64,000 nucleotides of DNA from Sphingomonas sp. Leaf21 (GCF_916858675.1 NZ_CAKASM010000002.1:227171-291170), one strand, 5' to 3'; shown: positions 49,004 through 59,887, numbered from the stretch's first letter. Translations and numbers: made by a program. The notes: generated by a model not told the origin, from the sequence alone.

Positions 49004-49879
49004 ATGGCGCGAATCGCGTTTATCGGCCTGGGCAATATGGGCGGCGGGATGGCCGCCAATCTGGCGAAGGCGGGGCATGACGTCCGCGCCTTCGACCTGT
49101 CGGCCGACGCGCTGGCGGCGGCGAAGCAGGCCGGCTGCCTGCCCGTCGACAGTGCCATCGCGGCGATGGACGGGGTCGAGGCGGTGGTCACCATGCTGCC
49201 CGCCGGAAGCCATGTCGAGCGAGTCTATGCCGAGGCGGTGTTCGCCGCCGCGCCGCCCTCGGCGATCCTGATCGACTGCTCGACCATCGACGTGGCGACC
49301 GCGCGGCGGGTGGCCGAATCCGCGCTCGCCAAGGGCATGATGGCGGTCGACGCCCCCGTTTCCGGCGGCATCGCGGCGGCCAGGGCGGGAACGCTGACCT
49401 TCATGGTCGGCGGCCCCGAACAGGCCTTTCAGCGTGCCGAGCCCTTCCTGTCCGCCATGGGCCAGGCGGTGATCCATGCCGGGGGCAACGGCGCGGGCCA
49501 GGCGGCCAAGATCTGCAACAACATGCTGCTCGGCGCGACGATGATCGCGACCTGCGAAGCCTTTGCGCTGGCCGAGAAGCTGGGGCTGGAGGCGCAGACC
49601 TTCTACGACATCGCCTCGGTATCGTCGGGCCAGAGTTGGTCGATGACCAAATATTGCCCCGTCCCCGGCGTCGGGCCCGAAACGCCCGCCGACCATGATT
49701 ATCAGGGCGGCTTCGCGGCGGCGCTGATGCTCAAGGACCTGAAGCTGGCGATGGAGGCCGCGCGCGACGCGGGCGCGACCACACCGATGGGCGAGCGGGC
49801 GGCGGAACTCTACGCCGCGTTCGTCGGCGAAGGCCAGCAGCCGGTGGACTTCTCCGGGATCATCCGCACGCTTCGGTAA
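49004..49879 (+). CDS. mmsB: 3-hydroxyisobutyrate dehydrogenase
   Basis: The 291-aa NAD enzyme oxidises 3-hydroxyisobutyrate to methylmalonate semialdehyde, the substrate of MmsA. The N-terminal Rossmann motif and family signature is IAFIGLGNMGGGMAANLAKA. The substrate-site region DAPVSGGIAAARAGTLTFMV and the catalytic lysine in GNGAGQAAKICNNMLLG are intact. AGGAGAGAG precedes the ATG at 49004; the longer frame starts within a repeat element. It closes the valine operon. Confidence 0.96.
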   Translation: MARIAFIGLGNMGGGMAANLAKAGHDVRAFDLSADALAAAKQAGCLPVDSAIAAMDGVEAVVTMLPAGSHVERVYAEAVFAAAPPSAILIDCSTIDVATARRVAESALAKGMMAVDAPVSGGIAAARAGTLTFMVGGPEQAFQRAEPFLSAMGQAVIHAGGNGAGQAAKICNNMLLGATMIATCEAFALAEKLGLEAQTFYDIASVSSGQSWSMTKYCPVPGVGPETPADHDYQGGFAAALMLKDLKLAMEAARDAGATTPMGERAAELYAAFVGEGQQPVDFSGIIRTLR

Positions 49880-50000
49880 GAGGGCCTGCGCTTTCCCCTG
49901 GCCGTCGACAACGCTCGAGCCGAACGGGGGCGGGGGATAGGCGGGAAATAGCCAACCCGCCTTTTCCCTCCCGCCAATGCGGCCTAAAGCCGGGCGGGTG

Positions 50001-51029
50001 ATGGATATTGCCGCTCCCCTCCGCCTGCGTGTCGACCGCGATGCGCTTCGTTCCAACTGGCAGGCGCTCGATCGGTTGAGCGGAACGGCGGCATGTGGCG
50101 CGGCGGTCAAGGCCAATGGTTATGGCCTGGGCGCGTCGCTGGTCGCCGAGACGCTGGCGGGTGCGGGATGCCGCGATTTCTTCGTCGCCAACTGGGCCGA
50201 GGCGCTGGCGCTGGCACCGCTGGGCCTCACCGTGTCGGTCCTCCACGGTCTTCGCGCCGAAGACCTCCCCGCGGCACGCGTCGGCGTGGCGCGTCCCGTG
50301 CTCAACAGCCCCGAACAGGTGGCGCGCTGGCGCGACGGCGGCGGGGGGCGGTGCGACGTGATGGTCGATACCGGCATCAACCGGCTGGGCGTGTCGGTCC
50401 AGGCGGTAGGCGAAGGGCTGCTCGACGGGCTGGAGATCGACACGCTGCTCAGCCATCTCGCCTGCGCCGACGAGGATGTGCCGATGAACGCCGCACAGCA
50501 GCGCGCCTTTGCCGGGCTGGCGGGCCGGACGTCGGCACGGCGCATGAGCCTCGCCAACTCGGCTGGGATCGGCCTGGGGGCGGACTATCATTTCGACCTG
50601 ACGCGGCCGGGGCTCGCGCTTTATGGCGGCGTACCGCGCCCGGACATGGCCGGGCATCTGCGGCAGGTGGGCATTCCCGAAGCGCAGATCCTGCAACGCC
50701 GCCGAGTCCCCGCCGGGGAGACGGTCGGCTACAACGCGACCTGGACCGCCCCGGCCGAGACGGAGGTGGCGATCATCAACCTGGGCTATGCCGATGGCTA
50801 TCGTCGCGCGCTGTCGAACAAGGGGGCGGCGGTCGTCGACGGTCTGGAACTCCCCGTGCTGGGGCGCGTGTCGATGGACCTGATCGCGGTCGACGTGACC
50901 GCCCTGCCGGACCTGGGCGAGGGCGACTGGCTGGCCATGGCCTATGACCTGGCGGAGGCGTCCGCGCTATCGGGTGTGTCGCAATATGAGCTGCTGACCG
51001 GGTTGGGCCAGCGCTTCGCGCGCGGCTGA
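50001..51029 (+). CDS. alr: Alanine racemase
   Basis: The 342-aa PLP enzyme makes D-alanine for the cell wall. The PLP lysine is K37 in AAVKANGYGLG, and the second catalytic base is the tyrosine near 244 in ETVGYNATW. RPGLALYGG and LGRVSMDLIAVDVT are family landmarks. An earlier in-frame ATG at 49977 would add eight residues; 50001 is preferred because GGGCGGGTG precedes it. The gene is separated by about 120 bp from mmsB, and its stop codon lies inside its own terminator hairpin. Confidence 0.94.
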   Translation: MDIAAPLRLRVDRDALRSNWQALDRLSGTAACGAAVKANGYGLGASLVAETLAGAGCRDFFVANWAEALALAPLGLTVSVLHGLRAEDLPAARVGVARPVLNSPEQVARWRDGGGGRCDVMVDTGINRLGVSVQAVGEGLLDGLEIDTLLSHLACADEDVPMNAAQQRAFAGLAGRTSARRMSLANSAGIGLGADYHFDLTRPGLALYGGVPRPDMAGHLRQVGIPEAQILQRRRVPAGETVGYNATWTAPAETEVAIINLGYADGYRRALSNKGAAVVDGLELPVLGRVSMDLIAVDVTALPDLGEGDWLAMAYDLAEASALSGVSQYELLTGLGQRFARG

Positions 51030-51041
51030 ACGCCGCTTTTT
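51022..51041 (+). terminator. Short intrinsic terminator overlapping the alr stop codon
   Basis: GCGGC-TGAAC-GCCGC followed by TTTTT. The stop codon TGA is in the loop. Confidence 0.7.
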
Positions 51042-51052
51042 GCGGTGACCCA

Positions 51053-51084
51053 TAAAAAAGGGCCGACAGTTTCCTGTCGGCCCC
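51053..51084 (-). terminator. Intrinsic terminator of the 1102-aa TonB receptor
   Basis: Read leftward, GGGGCCGACAGG-AAA-CTGTCGGCCC ends in TTTTTT. The stem is perfect, about 20 bp after the receptor stop. Confidence 0.88.
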
Positions 51085-51104
51085 AGGGGACAATATTGCG
51101 ACGC

Positions 51105-54100
51105 TTAGAAGCGCGCCTGGAAGCCCGCATAGAATTTGCGGCCCAGCGGTTCGAAGATGCCGCTGCCCGCGCCGACGCCAGTGGCGCCCAGCGGCGGCAG
51201 ACGATCGGTCACGTTGTCCACACCGAAGTAGAAGTTGGTGAACTTCGTGATGTTCACGCCGAACTTCAGATCCATGTAGAAGACATCCGGATAGAAGGGG
51301 ATGTCGAAGTCGTCCATGTTCTGCGGCGGACGACCCTGGAACGTGATGTGGTTCTCGATGGCGCCGACCGACTGCTTGGTGAGGTAGCGCATCTGGACGT
51401 TGGCGAAGACCGTACCGAAGTCGGCACCGATGTTCCAGTTTACCTGATCGCGCGGCGCGCCCAGTTCACCAACGACCGTGTCGGCGAAATCGGGACGGGT
51501 CGGGTCGATGAACTGATCGTTCTGCAGAACGTGCGTGTAGATGATGTGGTTGGTCAGCAACACGTTGCCGAAGCGGCGGTCGTAGTTCAGCGAGAAGTCG
51601 ATGCCACGAACCTGCAGCTTGGCGTAGTTCAGCAGGGTCTGCTGAAGGCTGCCCTCGATGATACGATACGGCTCTTCGCCGTTCGGCCCGGTCTGACCAG
51701 CGGCAACGCGCTGGAAGAGCTGGCAGAACTGGTTGTTGGCGCTCGGCGAATCGTAGCACGAGTTGATGATCCCCTGCGCGCTCGGCGCAGTGATCACGTT
51801 GTTGACCTTGATGTTGTAATAGTCCGCCGAGAGCGAGAGGCCCGGAATGAAGCTCGGCTGGAACTGCACGCCATAGGTGTACGAGTCGGACTTCTCGACC
51901 TGCAGGTCGGGATTGCCGCCGCTGACGATTTCCAGCGTCTGCGCGTACACATAGTCATAGGTGCTCGGGATACCCGCCGCGGCGCAGTTGGCGGCGCGGA
52001 ACTGGGTGCCGCCCGCGATGTTGCGCGCCGAGCAGGGGTCGCCGACCGACGCGAAGTTCTGCGACTGGGGCGAGTAGAGGTCGGCGAGGTTGGGCGCGCG
52101 GACCGAACGCGAATAGTTCGCGCGGAAGCGGATGTCGCGAACCGGAGCCCAGACCACGTTACCGCTATAGGCCCAGACCGTTCCGGCCGATCCCTTATAG
52201 TCGGAAACGCGGGCCGCGCCATCGACCGACAGCTGCTTGATCAGTGGCAGATCCTTCAGCAGCGGAATGCGCACTTCGCCGAACGCTTCCTTCACCTCGA
52301 AGGACGGCGGATCGAACTTCGCGATCGCGTTGTAGAAGGTGTAGCCCTGCTCGACCAGCGGATCCTGCTGGTAGAAGGCGGTCTCGCGACGATATTCACC
52401 GCCGATCGAGAAGCCGATATCGCCGCCGGGCAGCGTGAACAGCTGGCTCAGATCGCCGCTGACATAACCCATGACGTCGAGCTGCGTGATCTTGCCGCGG
52501 GACACGGTGTCCTGCAGCACATAGTTCTTCGCCGCCTGCGAGATGCTGCCGACGCCGAACGGGTTGATCGGCTGACACGCCGCGATGTCGGCGGCCAGCG
52601 TCGCGGCATTGCCCGCGGTGTCGGGATATGCGCGGGTAGGATCGATCTGCGAGCCGCAGACGATCTGGCCCGCGGAGTTGCGCACCGCGTCGAGACCCAG
52701 CAGCGCACGCTGGACGTTCAGGTTGCCCAGCACCCTGGTCTGTTCGGTGAACTGACCATAGTTGACCGACAGTTCGTAGTTCCAGTCGTCGTTGAAGTCG
52801 CCACGAACGCCACCGACGATGCGGAAGGTTTCGCGACGTGACGCCTCGGTGCGAACGCCCAGATCGGTCAGGTTCTTGCGCAGGATGAAGCGATAGGACC
52901 CGTTGTTGATCGCGTTGACCGCATTGGCCTGGACCTGCGCCGCCGTCAGCGTCGAGGTCGCCTGGAAACGTTGGCCCGTCGTCGGGTTGAACCCGGCATT
53001 GGCGAGACCCAGCGCCTGTGCCGCGATGGTGGAGCGGGCATCCGCGCTCAGATACGGGTTGTCGAGACGCGGACGCTCGTAAAAGCCGTCCAGCGTGCCG
53101 CCGGTGAAGAACGCCGGACCCGACGAACCCTGACCCAGCGCGTCGGTGCGCGAATATTTCGCCTCGACGAACGGGACGAAAGCGTCGCTGACCGTGAAGT
53201 GACCGATCAGGTTTGCCGAATAGCGATCGAGGCGCGGCAGGATCTGCAGCAGCTGGCCTTCGCGACGGGTGTCGCCATTGCCACCGATGAACGAGCCGGT
53301 CGGGGTGCTGCTGGCCGCGATCGGGTTGGCCGCCGAGCCGCTGCCGACCGTGGCGCCCAGGCCGACGCGCGTGCCGGTCTGCGCCGCCAGGCTGCCGCCC
53401 GGCTGGAACAGATAGTTGCAGGTGAAGGGACGACCTGCGTTGCCGAACGCGGCGGTGGGGGTGTTGTCGCGACCGCAGGCGCCGTTGGGGCTGGCGAAGG
53501 CGACGGTGCCGCCCGCCGAGAAGGTGCCAACACGGATGTCGCGGAAGAAGACGGAATCGGGAACGCCGTCATAGTTGATGAAGCGCTGTCCGGGGGCGAG
53601 GCCCGCCGAATCCGAATCCACCGCCACGAAACCATCGGTCTGACGCAGATAGTCGCGCTGCGAGGCGTAAAGCTCGTTCTGGTGCGAGTATTCGAGGTTG
53701 ACCGCGACGTTGCCGCGACCTTCCGCAAAGTTCTTACCCGCCAGCAGGCTGGTGAAATAGCTGCCCGCATCGCCACGCGAGCTGACGGCGCCCTGGCCAC
53801 GGAGCTGGAGGCCCTCGAAGTCGTCGCGCAGGATGAAGTTGACGACACCCGCCAGCGCGTCGGAGCCATAGGTGGCCGAGTTGCCGCCGGTGACCAGGTC
53901 GACGCTCTTGATGAGGTCGGTCGGGATGGTGTTGATGTCGACCGACACCGCGTTGACCAGGATGTCCGAGCCGACGTGACGGCGGCCGTTGACCAGCACC
54001 AGGGTGCGCTGCGTACCCAGTCCGCGCAGATCGAGCAGGTTGAGGCCCGCCGTACCCAGGAAGCGGGTCGAGTTCGCCTGGCTGTAGGTGCTCTGCAACT

Positions 54101-54413
54101 GCGGCAGGTCGTTCAGTACGTCGCCGATCGCGGTGCGTGCGGTGACGCCCAGCTCGGTTGCCGACAGGGTGGTGATGGGAACCGGCGATTCGTCGTTGGG
54201 ACGGCGGATGCGCGAGCCGGTGACGACCACTTCGCGGCCAGGATCTTCCTGTCCGTTCGCCTGCGTATCGCTGTTGGCATTGTTGTTATCGACCGTCTGG
54301 CCGCCGATCGTCGGCTCGGAAGCCTGGGCGTCGGCGGTCTGAGCATTCGCCGGGAAAGCGAGTGCAAGGGTGCTGGCCAGTGCCGAAACACCCAAAAGTG
54401 CCCGAAATTTCAT
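51105..54413 (-). CDS. TonB-dependent outer-membrane receptor, 1102 aa
   Basis: This is one of the long TonB receptors common in sphingomonads and Caulobacter. A signal peptide ends in PANAQ. A Gln/Asn/Asp-rich linker (residues 25-58) precedes the TonB-box region REVVVTGSRIRRP. The plug shows LNLLDLRGLGTQRTLVLVNG, and ATYGSDALAGVVNFILRDD leads into the barrel. The C-terminus ends in PLGRKFYAGFQARF with a terminal aromatic. Members of this branch often take up sugars, peptides or plant compounds; no substrate genes adjoin it. It is monocistronic, ending at a terminator facing alr. Confidence 0.93.
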   Translation of the reverse strand: MKFRALLGVSALASTLALAFPANAQTADAQASEPTIGGQTVDNNNANSDTQANGQEDPGREVVVTGSRIRRPNDESPVPITTLSATELGVTARTAIGDVLNDLPQLQSTYSQANSTRFLGTAGLNLLDLRGLGTQRTLVLVNGRRHVGSDILVNAVSVDINTIPTDLIKSVDLVTGGNSATYGSDALAGVVNFILRDDFEGLQLRGQGAVSSRGDAGSYFTSLLAGKNFAEGRGNVAVNLEYSHQNELYASQRDYLRQTDGFVAVDSDSAGLAPGQRFINYDGVPDSVFFRDIRVGTFSAGGTVAFASPNGACGRDNTPTAAFGNAGRPFTCNYLFQPGGSLAAQTGTRVGLGATVGSGSAANPIAASSTPTGSFIGGNGDTRREGQLLQILPRLDRYSANLIGHFTVSDAFVPFVEAKYSRTDALGQGSSGPAFFTGGTLDGFYERPRLDNPYLSADARSTIAAQALGLANAGFNPTTGQRFQATSTLTAAQVQANAVNAINNGSYRFILRKNLTDLGVRTEASRRETFRIVGGVRGDFNDDWNYELSVNYGQFTEQTRVLGNLNVQRALLGLDAVRNSAGQIVCGSQIDPTRAYPDTAGNAATLAADIAACQPINPFGVGSISQAAKNYVLQDTVSRGKITQLDVMGYVSGDLSQLFTLPGGDIGFSIGGEYRRETAFYQQDPLVEQGYTFYNAIAKFDPPSFEVKEAFGEVRIPLLKDLPLIKQLSVDGAARVSDYKGSAGTVWAYSGNVVWAPVRDIRFRANYSRSVRAPNLADLYSPQSQNFASVGDPCSARNIAGGTQFRAANCAAAGIPSTYDYVYAQTLEIVSGGNPDLQVEKSDSYTYGVQFQPSFIPGLSLSADYYNIKVNNVITAPSAQGIINSCYDSPSANNQFCQLFQRVAAGQTGPNGEEPYRIIEGSLQQTLLNYAKLQVRGIDFSLNYDRRFGNVLLTNHIIYTHVLQNDQFIDPTRPDFADTVVGELGAPRDQVNWNIGADFGTVFANVQMRYLTKQSVGAIENHITFQGRPPQNMDDFDIPFYPDVFYMDLKFGVNITKFTNFYFGVDNVTDRLPPLGATGVGAGSGIFEPLGRKFYAGFQARF

Positions 54414-54494
54414 TTAGGTTTACCCCCTTATGACCGGACTTTCATGTCCGTTCACGTCAGGGAAAGAAATTTCGCTTTGGAAAACAAGGCTTCG

Positions 54495-54510
54495 TTAAAC
54501 CGCGGGTTAA
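54495..54510. promoter_or_regulatory. Near-perfect palindrome upstream of the long TonB receptor
   Basis: TTAAACCGCGGGTTAA has one mismatched pair in eight. It lies about 80 bp before the receptor start, where an operator could sit. Confidence 0.35.
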
Positions 54511-54526
54511 ATTAGTGTCATCGTTG

Positions 54527-54562
54527 TTGCAGGAATGTGACATGATCGACACATCCCTGCAA
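54527..54562. other. 13-bp inverted repeat between the thiolase and TonB receptor genes
   Basis: TTGCAGGAATGTG and CACATCCCTGCAA are inverted with one mismatch around an 11-base loop. It may be a regulatory dyad, or a terminator-like stem for phaA transcripts (no T-run). Confidence 0.4.
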
Positions 54563-54601
54563 TCTAACGGTTAATCGCGCAATTTTCGCAAAGAGGCGTG
54601 T

Positions 54602-55774
<1,173 letters not shown>

Positions 55775-55797
55775 GAAGGCTCCTCTCGACTTTCACT

Positions 55798-56844
55798 CTA
55801 TCTAGGTGCGGGCAGCGCGGCGATCCAGTCGGCCAATGGTTGCCAGAGCTGGTCCCGCGCGCGCCCGCCGACGACCATGCCGACATGGCCGCTGCCCCCG
55901 GCCCGCCGATCGGACAGCCCGATCGCGGTGGCGGCGGGAACGATCCGGTCGGCGGCGGCGACGAATTCGACGCTAGGGGCGTCGCATTGCGCGGGTGTGA
56001 CGGCCGAACCGGCGACTCGCCATTGTCCCGTTCCGGGGCGATCCTCGGCGATCAGCGCCTCGAACAGCTCGCGGCCGAAAGCATGGGGCAAGGGTGCGCC
56101 CTGATTCGCCCAATCCTCCAGCCGGATGAAGCGCCGTGCCGCCTCGCTGCGCGGATCGAGATCGGCGAAGGCGGCGTATTTGGCGATCGTCCGTGTGGGA
56201 TCGAGTTGCCAGAACCCCGCTTGCAGCGCCTCCATCGGGACCATGCCCAGCGCTTCGGACGTCGGCTTGATTCCGGCCCATTGCGCGGCCATCGCGGCGC
56301 GCGCTTCCTCGCCATAGCCGGTGAAGTGCCACGGCGCGGCGATGGCGGCGAGCCCGGCCACCCGGCTCCGCGCGGCGGCGGCCATGGCGAGTGTGCCGCC
56401 GAGGCAATAGCCGACCAGAACCGGCGGCTCGGGAAAGGTTGCGATCAGTGGCAGCAGGAAACGTTCGACATGCCCCGCCACGTCGATGTCCCGGTCCTTC
56501 GCCCCCGGCGTGCCCCAGTCGATCAGCCAGGGATGAAAACCCTGGTTGCGCAGCCAGCGGATCAGTGAGCGATCGCGGGAGAGATCGAGGATCGAGGGCG
56601 GGTTGATCAGCGACGGCACGAACAGCACCGGTCGTCCGTCGCCTCCCGCATCGCGCAACCGGACGCGTCCGCGCCGCCGACGGACGGGGAGGGGGCGCAT
56701 CGGACGCTCTCGCTTCGCAACCTGGAAGCGTCGCAATCCCTCCATGGCGCGCTGCACCAGATCGGGACTTTCCGCGGCTTCGCTGCGCAGCATCGCGAGG
56801 AACAACGGCAAAGGGCGTGGACCGTGTTGCGATGCGAAATCCAT
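55798..56844 (-). CDS. phaC: Poly(3-hydroxyalkanoate) synthase-like alpha/beta hydrolase
   Basis: The 348-aa protein probably polymerises hydroxyacyl-CoA into storage polyester. The synthase lipase-like box with the nucleophile cysteine is VGYCLGGTLA, C147. HPWLIDWGTPG is typical of PhaC, and the other triad members are likely the aspartate in ADRIVPA and the histidine in GSGHVGM. It is much shorter than class I synthases (about 590 aa) and lacks their N-terminal domain, so it is closer in size to class III PhaC, yet no PhaE partner is seen. An in-frame ATG at 56868 would add eight residues. It may alternatively be a depolymerase-like relative. It precedes phaA. Confidence 0.8.
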   Translation of the reverse strand: MDFASQHGPRPLPLFLAMLRSEAAESPDLVQRAMEGLRRFQVAKRERPMRPLPVRRRRGRVRLRDAGGDGRPVLFVPSLINPPSILDLSRDRSLIRWLRNQGFHPWLIDWGTPGAKDRDIDVAGHVERFLLPLIATFPEPPVLVGYCLGGTLAMAAAARSRVAGLAAIAAPWHFTGYGEEARAAMAAQWAGIKPTSEALGMVPMEALQAGFWQLDPTRTIAKYAAFADLDPRSEAARRFIRLEDWANQGAPLPHAFGRELFEALIAEDRPGTGQWRVAGSAVTPAQCDAPSVEFVAAADRIVPAATAIGLSDRRAGGSGHVGMVVGGRARDQLWQPLADWIAALPAPR

Positions 56845-56883
56845 GGCGTTAGGCTGCACCAAAATCATGAAAGGCGGGGGTCG

Positions 56884-57444
56884 ATGAAGAAGCAGGCGGC
56901 GGACGGCATTGTGATCGTCAAGAAATACGCGAACCGGCGGCTCTACAACACCGAAACCTCCTCCTACATCACGCTCGATCACCTGGCGGCGATGATCCGG
57001 GCGGGGCGCGACTTCAAGGTGGTCGACGCCAAGACCGACGAGGACATCACGCATAATGTCCTGACGCAGATCATCATGGAAGAGGAAAGCCGGGGCGAGA
57101 CGATGCTCCCCGTCAATTTCCTGCGCCAGCTGATCGCGATGTATGGTGATTCGATGCAGGCGGTCGTGCCGGGCTATCTGGAGGCGTCGATGGACAGCTT
57201 CCGCCGCAACCAGGAGCAGTTCAAGTCGGCGGTCGAGGGCGCGTTCGCCAATACGCCCTTCGCCGACATGGCCAAGCGCAACCTGGCGATGTTCGAGGCG
57301 GCGACGCAGGGGTTCAAGCCCGGTGCGGCGATGCCGACCCCCGCGCCGACCCCGGCACCCGCCGCGGGCAAGGATGCGGAGATGGCAGCGCTGAAGGCGG
57401 AGCTCGCGGCGCTGAAGGACAAGATCGAGAAGCTGGGGGAGTAA
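56884..57444 (+). CDS. phaR: Polyhydroxyalkanoate synthesis repressor PhaR
   Basis: The 186-aa DNA-binding protein senses PHA granules and represses phasin and other PHA genes. The PHB-accumulation N-terminal domain reads VIVKKYANRRLYNTETSSYI followed by TLDHLAAMIRAGRDFKVVD. The central domain is VNFLRQLIAMYGDSMQAVVP. A proline-rich linker leads to a C-terminal coiled coil (AEMAALKAELAALKDKIEKL) that may bind granules or oligomerise. GGCGGGGG precedes the ATG. It diverges from phaC with only 39 bp between the two start codons, so PhaR could easily control both. Confidence 0.94.
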   Translation: MKKQAADGIVIVKKYANRRLYNTETSSYITLDHLAAMIRAGRDFKVVDAKTDEDITHNVLTQIIMEEESRGETMLPVNFLRQLIAMYGDSMQAVVPGYLEASMDSFRRNQEQFKSAVEGAFANTPFADMAKRNLAMFEAATQGFKPGAAMPTPAPTPAPAAGKDAEMAALKAELAALKDKIEKLGE

Positions 57445-57599
57445 TCCCCTCGCGCCGTTCGGCCTGAGCATCGGCTGGCGCGTGCGGAGCGTGCGCTTCG
57501 ACGTCGCTCGGGCCGCGCGGCGATGGGGAGCCGGACATGCCCGGGACTCCCCAATTCCCTCCATTGAACCCGCCGCCCCCCAACTCCATATCGCCGCGC

Positions 57600-58163
57600 A
57601 TGAGCGGGAATGAACACGCCATGCCCACCTGGCATGGCACGACGATTTGCTCGGTGCGCCGTGGCGGCCGGGTGGTGGTGGCCGGGGACGGCCAGGTTTC
57701 GATGGGCCAGACGGTCATGAAGCCCAATGCGCGCAAGGTCCGGCGGCTGGGCGACGGCTCGGTCATCGGCGGCTTCGCGGGCGCGACGGCGGATGCCTTC
57801 ACCCTGTTCGAGCGCCTGGAGGCCAAGCTGGAGCGCCACAACGGCCAGTTGCTGCGCGCCGCGGTCGAGCTTGCGAAGGACTGGCGGACCGACAAGTACT
57901 TACGCAACCTGGAGGCGATGATGATCGTCGCCGACAAGGACGTGACGCTGATCCTGACCGGAAACGGCGACGTGCTGGAGCCTGAGAACGGCATCTGCGC
58001 GATCGGATCGGGCGGCAATTACGCGCTGGCGGCGGCCCGTGCGCTCGTCGACTATGAACAGGATGCCGAGACGATCGCGCGCAAGGCGATGGCGATCGCC
58101 GCCGATGTCTGTGTCTACACCAATGACCGCGTCACGCTCGAAGCCATCGACGGCGCGCAGTAA
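57600..58163 (+). CDS. hslV: ATP-dependent protease subunit HslV
   Basis: The 187-aa proteasome-like peptidase forms a double hexamer capped by HslU. A short propeptide ([13 protein letters not shown]) is cut to expose the catalytic N-terminal threonine in [20 protein letters not shown]. The glycine-rich [20 protein letters not shown] is typical. An internal ATG at 57621 is a possible alternative start; both keep the threonine. The gene lies 155 bp after phaR and 12 bp before hslU. Confidence 0.97.
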   Translation: MSGNEHAMPTWHGTTICSVRRGGRVVVAGDGQVSMGQTVMKPNARKVRRLGDGSVIGGFAGATADAFTLFERLEAKLERHNGQLLRAAVELAKDWRTDKYLRNLEAMMIVADKDVTLILTGNGDVLEPENGICAIGSGGNYALAAARALVDYEQDAETIARKAMAIAADVCVYTNDRVTLEAIDGAQ

Positions 58164-58175
58164 ACCAAGGTTGCC

Positions 58176-59474
58176 ATGAACGACCAGCTGACCCCCAAGG
58201 CGATCGTCGCCGCGCTCGACGCGCATATCATCGGCCAGGCCGACGCCAAGCGCGCCGTCGCGGTGGCCATGCGCAACCGCTGGCGTCGCCAGCGCCTCGG
58301 CGCGGATCTGCGTGACGAGGTGACGCCCAAGAACATCCTGATGATCGGCCCCACCGGTTGCGGCAAGACCGAGATCAGCCGCCGTCTGGCCAAGCTGGCC
58401 GATGCGCCCTTCGTCAAGGTCGAGGCGACCAAGTTCACCGAGGTCGGCTATGTCGGCCGCGACGTCGAGCAGATCGCCCGCGACCTGGTCGAGGAGGCGA
58501 TCCGGCTGGAGAAGGAGCGCCGCCGCGTCGCGGTGAAGGACAAGGCGGAGGAGGCGGCGATGAACCGCCTGCTCGACGCGCTGGTCGGCAAGGATTCGAG
58601 CCAGGCGACGCGCGAGGCTTTTCGCCAGCGCTTCCGTGACGGCCATCTCGACCAGACCGAGATCGAGATCGAACTGGAACAGGCTCCCGCCATGCCGTTC
58701 GAGATCCCCGGCGCCGCGCCGCAGATGATCAACCTGTCCGAGATGATGGGCAAGGCGTTCGGCGGCGGCCAGCCGCTCAAGCGCCGCAAGCTGACCGTCT
58801 CCGCCGCCTGGACCAAGCTGGTCGAGGAAGAGGCCGACAAGCGGCTCGATCAGGACGAGGTCAGCCGCGCCGCGCTGGCCGATGCCGAGGCGAACGGGAT
58901 CGTCTTCCTCGACGAGATCGACAAGATCGCGGTCAGCGACGTGCGTGGCGGCTCGGTCAGCCGGGAGGGTGTGCAGCGCGACCTGTTGCCGCTGATCGAG
59001 GGAACGACGGTTTCGACCAAATATGGGCCGATGAAGACGGACCATATCCTGTTCATCGCGTCGGGCGCCTTCCACGTCGCCAAGCCGTCCGACCTGCTGC
59101 CCGAGCTCCAGGGGCGGTTGCCGATCCGTGTGGAACTCAAGGCGCTGACCGAGGGCGATTTCGTCGCGATCCTGTCGGATACCAAGGCGTCGCTGCCGCT
59201 TCAGTACAAGGCGTTGATCGGCACCGAGGGGGTGGAGGTGACCTTTACCGAGGACGGCATCGCCGCGATCGCCAGGATCGCCGCCGAAGTGAACGGACAG
59301 GTCGAGAATATCGGCGCGCGGCGGTTGCAGACGGTGATGGAGAAGCTGCTCGAAGAGGTCAGCTTCGAGGCGGAGGATCGCCAGGGGACGACGCTGACGG
59401 TCGATGCCGCCTATGTGGACAAGCAGTTGTCGGCGGTGGCGCGGAATACGGATCTGAGTCGGTTCGTCTTGTGA
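58176..59474 (+). CDS. hslU: ATP-dependent protease ATPase subunit HslU
   Basis: The 432-aa AAA+ unfoldase feeds substrates to HslV. Walker A is [11 protein letters not shown], Walker [14 protein letters not shown], and the pore motif [12 protein letters not shown]. The C-terminus that inserts into HslV is intact (NTDLSRFVL). The last 191 bp of this gene are duplicated 413 bp downstream. The original reading frame is undamaged. Confidence 0.98.
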   Translation: MNDQLTPKAIVAALDAHIIGQADAKRAVAVAMRNRWRRQRLGADLRDEVTPKNILMIGPTGCGKTEISRRLAKLADAPFVKVEATKFTEVGYVGRDVEQIARDLVEEAIRLEKERRRVAVKDKAEEAAMNRLLDALVGKDSSQATREAFRQRFRDGHLDQTEIEIELEQAPAMPFEIPGAAPQMINLSEMMGKAFGGGQPLKRRKLTVSAAWTKLVEEEADKRLDQDEVSRAALADAEANGIVFLDEIDKIAVSDVRGGSVSREGVQRDLLPLIEGTTVSTKYGPMKTDHILFIASGAFHVAKPSDLLPELQGRLPIRVELKALTEGDFVAILSDTKASLPLQYKALIGTEGVEVTFTEDGIAAIARIAAEVNGQVENIGARRLQTVMEKLLEEVSFEAEDRQGTTLTVDAAYVDKQLSAVARNTDLSRFVL

Positions 59475-59650
59475 TGGGGGTGGGGGCTCGGTGAGACACC
59501 GGCCCTCCCCCATCCCCTCCCGCTTGCGGGAGGGGCGTGCCAGGGGTCATCGTCGGGACTGGACAGAACCGTCCGATCTTGCCGCTCCCCTCCCGCTGGC
59601 GGGAGGGGATGGGGAGGGAAGGCCCCAGGCTACGCAGCCCGAAACCGTCC

Positions 59651-59696
59651 CTATTTCTTCCCACGCTCATACGGAACGAACCTGTCGAAGAAGCAA
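59651..59696 (-). pseudogene. Fragment of the FVPY-tailed exported protein gene
   Basis: The duplicated unit carries only the last 15 codons and stop of the gene at 60064-60438 ([14 protein letters not shown], one residue changed from the intact gene). It lacks any start and is a by-product of the tandem duplication. Confidence 0.85.
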
Positions 59697-59887
59697 CCGA
59701 AGTGAACGGACAGGTCGAGAATATCGGCGCGCGGCGGTTGCAGACGGTGATGGAGAAGCTGCTCGAAGAGGTCAGCTTCGAGGCGGAGGATCGCCAGGGG
59801 ACCACGCTGACGGTCGATGCCGCCTATGTGGACAAGCAGTTGTCGGCGGTGGCGCGGAATACGGATCTGAGTCGGTTCGTCTTGTGA
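59697..59887 (+). pseudogene. hslU: Truncated hslU 3' copy
   Basis: The second unit holds hslU codons for [20 protein letters not shown] through NTDLSRFVL, with the only visible change a silent ACG to ACC. It has no promoter or start of its own; an open frame from 59537 reads into it by chance. The copy must be recent, or kept similar by gene conversion. Confidence 0.9.

Noticed and set aside
59537..59887. 116-codon frame ending in the HslU C-terminus, as a possible separate gene
   Set aside because: Its first half is intergenic palindrome and its second half is the duplicated hslU tail; there is no ribosome site.
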